NCBI GenBank assembly: GCA_007449985.2
Contig: VIIQ02000271.1
Span: 1-64,000, forward strand
Length of the DNA: 64,000 bases
Reading direction: 5' to 3'
From: Desmodesmus armatus
Lineage: Eukaryota; Chlorophyta; Chlorophyceae; Sphaeropleales; Scenedesmaceae
The position numbers and the translations under genes are program-made. The notes under the pieces were generated by a model. That model did no database searches, was not told where the DNA came from, and was given only the letters and a program-made list of their open reading frames with translations. Shown one piece after another: positions 58,201-64,000 of the stretch; within the stretch, counting starts at the first letter, position 1, and each line of letters opens with the position of its first letter.

Positions 58201-59290
58201 AGATCGGGCACCTGCTTGCTTCACGGGCCTGGAAAGCCTATTTGCGAAAACTCGAAAAATGACAGTCAGGCGCAGGGAAAAATTTTCAAGGGGCATGGAG
58301 GGTGTCAAGGCTTCTGTCAGGGTTGTACATGTACACTCAAAGGGACAGTTAGGCATGCATGGTCACAGCCTCTCTTCAGTGGCACACGGAGTGTGCTGCG
58401 TGATTGATATGGTGTGTGGTCTCAGCTACAAGGATACTGGGGTGCAGAGTCAGCAACACGCCGAAATGATGGGCCTAGCCTACCACCCTGGCAGCAGCCC
58501 AAAGAGACCCCACCGCTGGACCCCAAACAAACAAGCTCGTCTATCGCCAAGTAGGCCTGCCTATTTGGATTCCGAACAAGTACCTGAACAAGTGGTATTA
58601 TCAACCACGCGTTGTGTAGAGGCGTGGTAAAGCAAGCTTGGTGCAGACTGCACCGCACAGTTTGGTGTTGGACAGAAATGTTTCATCCGATTTCATAATG
58701 GCATTTTTTGCCATGTGAGGATAGTGTTGGGGTTTGGGGCAGCGGGGAACACATCAGCAAGCCGACTTCATGCTGTGGCGGGGGGGCAGGGGGGGGGGGG
58801 GGGGGGGCAAGGGGCACTGGCATTGTAGTATGATGTTGCGAAATAAAAAATACATGCAGCAGACAGACATGCAGATGTGTGTTTTGTGGCAGGGGGGGGT
58901 GCAGGCTTCTTGGGTCACGGCAATATTCTTCTCCGCCTCGACAAAAAGCACAGTGCCCGAGTTGACACCTGCAGCCTTGCATCCCGCATCTGGGGACATG
59001 TCGGATTCTTGTGACGAGCAAACAGTGTGTGCAACAAAACCACCATGAAGACTACCATGGTATGAACCAGCCATCTGCAGTGGGCCCCCCTGTGGTTCAG
59101 GCAGGTGCTGCTGAGTGCACTGCGAGCTGAGTGGGCTGAGCTGATCTGCTGTTCAAATGTACCTATAAATACATTATCTGCGAAGGAATCGGTGCCGGCT
59201 GTGCAAGGCTGTGAGGGGCTGAGTGAGTCAGTGCTGGGCTGTGATCTGGGCTGTGATCTGATGGCAGCAATAACGCTAGCAGGATGGCCA
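58201..59290. other. Intergenic with poly-G run
   Basis: Contains a long G tract at 58779-58807 (GGGGGGGCAG then about 18 G) and a shorter one at 58892-58898. No gene was recognised. Confidence 0.4.
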
Positions 59291-59554
59291 TTACGCTTGC
59301 AGCATGGCGCATTCGTGCATAAACCATTGGAATTGTCTGTTGGCGAAGTGATTATACAGCCCCGGTGCCGACTGCAGACACCGAATGCAGTAGATCGCCA
59401 GTGACAGGTCTGTGGCTCTCAGGGGCCAACCGAGTACCGAACTGCGGCTGATGCACTGTAGATACGAACGAAAACGCTTTTGTGCGGGGCTAGATAACTG
59501 GATCGACAACAATAAGGCGGTGAAGGAACGAATGGAAGGATCGTGAGGGTACAT
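59291..59554 (-). CDS. Hypothetical 87-aa protein or gene fragment
   Basis: ATG at 59554-59552, stop at 59293-59291. It reads MYPHDPSIRSFTALLLSIQL then an Arg/Lys-containing helix-like segment (AQKRFRSYLQCISRSS) and DLSLAIYCIRCLQSA. Codon use (many NNT/NNA codons) differs from the GC-rich host genes. The pattern faintly recalls the N-terminal core-binding domain of tyrosine recombinases, but no catalytic residues are present. Function unknown. Confidence 0.3.
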   Translation of the reverse strand: MYPHDPSIRSFTALLLSIQLSSPAQKRFRSYLQCISRSSVLGWPLRATDLSLAIYCIRCLQSAPGLYNHFANRQFQWFMHECAMLQA

Positions 59555-59569
59555 CGGAGCAGGTGGCAA

Positions 59570-62188
59570 GTTTTGTAGCTGATCGGGGCCAAACGACTAC
59601 CAATCGGTAGCTCCGTACTCTTAGATTCTGATTATATGGCTTGTTTGCGAGAGGGAGGACTGCTCAGAAAGATACAGCGAGAATGAGAAAACCACAGAGA
59701 GAATGACAGTCTAGCATGGGAAACGGCCTTGCCATATATGGCAGGCCAATTCTGGCGGACAGGCAGGTGTCTCCTTGGACTGTGGGTTGTGTTGGAGTGC
59801 ATGGCTGGAATGAAATGCTTTTACTTGTTATATCATTCAAAGCACTGCTGGCCGGGTGTGAGTGTCACTACAGAAGTACAGTGTACTTCTCCACGAATGT
59901 TGGTCACTCTGTCAGCCAATTGATAGAGCTTGTCATAGTTGCATTCAGAATGGCTGAGCCTCAGCGAAGGTGGGCCCAGATAGGCCCACACAGGTGCCAC
60001 CCGCAACAGTATCGGCGTTGATAGATCTCTGCTTGACTTCAACATTTACACCAACCCTCAAAAACAACACGTTCAATTACAGTGCAGTTTGGCACAGACA
60101 GCGCCCTCTCATGCAACAAGTCATGCCAGTCCTTTGAAATGACAAATGATGGAGGCACCACAGCCTTAGCTGCATGATCAACGGCACGCTCAGCAACTGA
60201 CAGGGGCATACGACAAACGAGCGTCCATTCAAGTGCAGCCACACACACTCTCAAAAAAGCTCTCGTAAACACCAGCACGCTCTTTGCAGAAAAAACACTG
60301 CGGCTCATGTTGCTAGCGCTGCCGGTCAGCCACTTCAACTGCTAAAACGTTCACGACCATTGCTTAGCCCGTCCAACAGCATCATGTTGGACACACAACG
60401 AAGCAGAAGCTTCTGCATAGGCAGAGAAGCAACTAGACGGTCGTGTCCGTGCCCAATAGCAGCGACCCTACCAGCCCCCTCTCACACCACTGCAGTCACC
60501 AGCTTCAGCTGGTGATGACAGCAGCAATCGAAGCAGGTGAACAGCACCCGCTGCAGGGATGACAAGATGCCACACTGCCAGCTGGAACCGCTTCCCACCA
60601 CTGCTCAAGAGTGTCCTGCACACATATGTCACACACATCCCAGAATGAACAACCCTGGCTGCCAACCACAAACTCCAAGACACACTCAAGCCCACTGCCA
60701 TGAGTGTGTGCAACCGCCATGAGTAGACTTACAAGCACACACACCCTAAATCTCAAGCACACCACAGCACACCAGCCACGCCTTTGCGAACTGACACAAC
60801 CCTGCATTGTCTGACTGTCTCTCAGCCTGGCATATACCCCTCACCACAGCCACAAATAGCATCACGGCTGCAGGATAGCAACAGCGCCCTGCTCCCTCAT
60901 CCGTGTGCAACTTGCACTGGTACATGTGCAGTCTCACAGAGTGTCTCTACGTCTGATTTTAGCTCGCCTGAAAACCCTTGCTCCCCTGCAAAATCGGGCG
61001 TCAAACCAGCACACAGTGCTGCGCAAGGCTGCACACCCTGGGGGCACGATAACACACACACTGTACTCTACAAACAGAGACTCACAAACAACACCCCCTG
61101 AAAGCACCTCCAAAAATCTCAAAAAGAGGCTCAGCAGCAAAAGCTCAAGGTACAAGACAAGCCTTGCCATACAACTGGAAGCTCACGATGCAAAGTGTGA
61201 GCTCGCCCATAGCAGACTGGAGAAAAGTACACAGCAGCTGCTCGGCTGTCAAAACTGCAGCTACAGACAGCAGCTACACACGCGCATCCCACATATCGGT
61301 GTGCTCTGCAATATGTTATGCTGATGCCCATGTGAAATGTGTAGGGCAAGGGGCAAAATGGAAACGCTGTTGGTCTTGATACAGCAGCAAGGAGGCATCG
61401 GGTGTGCGTGCAGTGTGGCAAAAAACCAGGCAGCAACGACCCATCACGATAGTGCCTGCAGAGAAGCGTCAACTGATGCAGCACGCCCACTGGGCACCAG
61501 CATGTGGCAACTGTGCCCAAATGCGCGCAATGCAAAACCACACAGCACTTCAAGGCCCAATGGCAGGGTTGAAGGTGCAGCAGGCATGCCTAACTTGTTG
61601 CCTTTAGTGCAGTCACACAACTTTAAGACCACCAAAACCGCAAAAAGCCAACAGTACCTCAAGCCAACGGGGCTATGCTGGGCGAGTAGCACTGCTTGCC
61701 GCCAACCGAACAAAAACACCATCCCATCAGCACAGCAGCTGCCAGACCATGAACACACAGTGAAAGCTGTCACTTATCTAATATACGCTGGTGGGCTATT
61801 GTACATATCAAGCCCACCATCAAGCGCCTCACAGACAACACTGAGCACCTCTCACACACAACAAACCCTCCGAAAAGTGTGAGCAACACTATGACTGCAC
61901 AGCAACAGTCACGGGCACACAAAGCCCAGCAGCAGTCACGGGTACATAAAGCCCAGCACACACCTGCCTGTACCATGTGACTTGGGCATCGGGTCTATTG
62001 CACACATGCACCCTTGGTTGCGCTCCCTACTTGAGGCGCAGCAAACCTCCACACAACACTCAGTGGCTGCACCTTGAAAGTCTCGCAATCAAACAGCCAC
62101 CACACTATCCTCACACTCAGACCACACAAACCCAGTGTCTAGGGGCACAAACGGCGACCACACGTGCCAAAAGGTAGTGTTTCGGAAA
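59570..62188. other. Intergenic with dispersed repeat copy 2
   Basis: About 59950-60150 resembles 39090-39300 (see there); its minus strand reads SKDWHDLLHERALSVPNCTV within a 99-codon frame (60338-60039). The remainder, 60340-62188, shows only short, compositionally biased frames. Confidence 0.4.
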
Positions 62189-62809
62189 TCAGGCGGAGTC
62201 CTCATCATAGGAGAGCATGCAAAGGGTCTCCATGGCACCTGGTGCCTGGTCATCTTCTGTGTCAGTGTGGTCCTCACTGCAGAGGGCAGCAAAGATGGCA
62301 CCAGCTTTCCCCAGCTGCACCTTGGCTGTCGCCGCAGCTGCTGCAGTGACCATGCTGCCAGCGAGCAGGCTCTTCACATGCTGCTGCTGTTGCTGCCAGG
62401 AAGCAGAGGCAGCGTCCTCATCATCACTGTATGTCACCATGCACAGGGTGTCGATGGCCGACTGCGCTGGGGGACTGGCTGCTGCTGTGGCAGAGAGAGT
62501 GACCCTGCTGCGAGCGATGGCGGCGATAGAGTCGCGCTCTAAAGCCTTGAAGGCCAAGCGAGCTGCTGCTGGCATGGTGGAACGGTGCATAGAGTCGGCG
62601 CTGCTGCTGTAGGTGACCTGACAGAGCTCGTCAGGGTACATACTGAGTCTGTTGGTGGCTGCAGTGGCTACCCTGCTGCATACCAATGGCACACGTGCAC
62701 ACTTCTGGCTCTTGGCGCCTGCAGAAGGCAGGAGGAGGGACAGCAGCAGGGTGATCTGAAACCAACTCCTTTCATCGCGGACGCACGACGAGATCTGCCT
62801 TGAAGCCAT
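62189..62809 (-). CDS. 206-aa protein with three LC-x-V-T-Y motifs
   Basis: ATG 62809-62807, stop at 62189. The N-terminus has a hydrophobic stretch (ITLLLSLLLPSAG, residues 19-31) that could be a signal peptide or anchor. Three related motifs occur: ELCQVTYSSSADS (about 82-94), DTLCMVTYSDDEDA (about 144-157) and ETLCMLSYDEDSA at the very C-terminus. The parts between are Ala-rich helical segments (AAARLAFKALERDSIAAIA). I do not recognise a family. It is a single open frame; upstream exons are possible but not needed. Confidence 0.5.
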   Translation of the reverse strand: MASRQISSCVRDERSWFQITLLLSLLLPSAGAKSQKCARVPLVCSRVATAATNRLSMYPDELCQVTYSSSADSMHRSTMPAAARLAFKALERDSIAAIARSRVTLSATAAASPPAQSAIDTLCMVTYSDDEDAASASWQQQQQHVKSLLAGSMVTAAAAATAKVQLGKAGAIFAALCSEDHTDTEDDQAPGAMETLCMLSYDEDSA

Positions 62810-64000
62810 TGGTGGTTACGACAAGGCGTTTGACGCCATCTGCGCCCTGTAGTAAGGCGCTTGAGTGCTGGTCGGGGGAGCGCTGACTGGACAGAACGGG
62901 TAACTGAACTCACCAGAGAAGGCAGGAGCGCTCCTAGGACAGGATGTAGAAAGCATCATTCCGGAAACCGTTATGGATGGAATGCCAGGCAGCAAAAACG
63001 AGGACACGGAAGAGTCTTCGGAGATGCAGTCGCGCTGGTTGAAGCAGAGAAGCGGGGAACTGGTTGAGGCAGGGATGCCGACAATGTTGATGATCAGGGA
63101 CCTGCACGCTTACATGTTATGGCCTGCACAGCTCCATTGTGTGGGGCTTAATGTCTCCCTGCTCCCCCATCCAGAACCCGCCCCGTGAGTAGGAGACAGA
63201 ACGCGCAAAGTACAGTACTATCTTCAAGTGTTGCTTGCAACTTTACAACACCTGTGCAAGAACCACCGTTTCAGCACCACCCTACTTGCCCCATCAGATC
63301 ACTTGCTCACCTGGTCAGTTCTGTGCTATCGCACACCCTTTCGGAATACCTATCTCAGCTGCACTGAGAAGGTCTGCTATCAATGAATATATGCAACTCT
63401 TTTGGCAAACGGCTTAGTGGGCGCTTCAAGCTGCATGAGGCTGTTGAGCAGGGTAAGCTATCTGTGCTGTTGTGACACAGGAAGCTGGGATCAGAAAATG
63501 TTGTGCTGCAGCGCATTTGAACAAGTGCACAGGATATGTTCAGTCCATCCTTTTGCGTTCATGCAGATGTAGGGTGCATGCTGCTGTGTAGTCAACCCGC
63601 ACCTGGACTCCCCACACCACTCGCACTCCACTATCCAGCACACTGGTGCAAAGCACACCCTCAGCGGCACAACCACTGCTTACATTTGAAGCTGGTTGTA
63701 GCTGCAGTATTGCGTGCCTGGTCTATTGTTACACACGCATGCACGGTCTATTGTTTCAGCCTCAGCAGCAGAATCTTCTGGCCATTTCATCAAGACAATA
63801 GTCATTGGCGTGGCAAGCAGTCAGCTACTGCGGCCACTGCACTTTGTGTGAAGCTGGCATGGGTTCCTACACCTCCACCGTGCCTTGCTACAGCTGATCA
63901 GTGAGGTTGTACACACAGGTTGTACACCCAAGCATGCAGTTGCACACTCCTGGTGATCACTGTCCAGTGCAGGACAAGTGCTGCTGACATGAGTGTTGCT
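62810..64000. other. Window end, nothing convincing
   Basis: The upstream region of the 62.2-62.8 kb gene, then sequence with only short open frames. No RNA gene or repeat was recognised. Confidence 0.35.

Noticed and set aside
59291..59554. Tyrosine recombinase (DIRS/Crypton) gene
   Set aside because: Only a faint N-terminal resemblance; no R-H-R-Y catalytic residues in the window.

Overview
The window is nuclear DNA from a green alga, most likely a chlorophycean (Chlamydomonas/Volvox/Scenedesmus relatives). The best support is an intron-rich gene at 17477-25047 whose predicted protein matches ASA4, a mitochondrial ATP synthase peripheral-stalk subunit known only from Chlorophyceae. Other support: many short exons with GT-AG introns, TGTAA poly(A) signals, heavy (GT)n/(CAG)n/poly-G repeat load, and KDZ and Dualen/RandI-like mobile elements.

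Layout. 0.2-6.2 kb (+): an apparently intact 12-exon KDZ-superfamily transposase gene (about 1119 aa). 7.0-10.0 kb: a large GT / GTGA / GTGC microsatellite followed by a 550-bp satellite in 3.7 copies. 10.9-13.7 kb (-): a 4-exon gene of unknown function. 14.3-16.4 kb: a low-complexity region with three exon-like tandem repeats. 17.5-25.0 kb (-): ASA4 in 9 exons. Its introns hold a 265-bp tandem array, a polypurine tract and decayed copies of its own exons. 26.2-50.7 kb: a cluster of F-box/LRR paralogues (called A, B, B', C, D, E here). All share a tiny first exon of variable length but constant phase; only C looks undamaged.

Mobile elements have reshaped the cluster. A 6.0-kb LINE (29688-35721, minus) with reverse transcriptase, PHD finger, RNase H, CCHC and a restriction-like endonuclease sits between two 1835-bp direct repeats. 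These repeats behave like a giant target-site duplication: the left side keeps gene A whole and truncates B; the right side keeps B whole and truncates A. A second, related LINE (51189-57876, plus) has an ordinary 13-bp target duplication, but it carries two copies of a 348-bp element, one of them flanked by 49-bp direct repeats. The first LINE carries a 168-bp insertion flanked by 75-bp direct repeats. A piggyBac-like non-autonomous element (TTAA target, perfect terminal inverted repeats) lies at 46486-47369.

The 62.2-62.8 kb region (-) encodes a 206-aa protein with three copies of an LC-x-(V/L)-(T/S)-Y motif. Intergenic stretches are reported as such. Exon boundaries were derived by hand from splice consensus and reading phase; similarity statements rest on remembered family features, not on searches.
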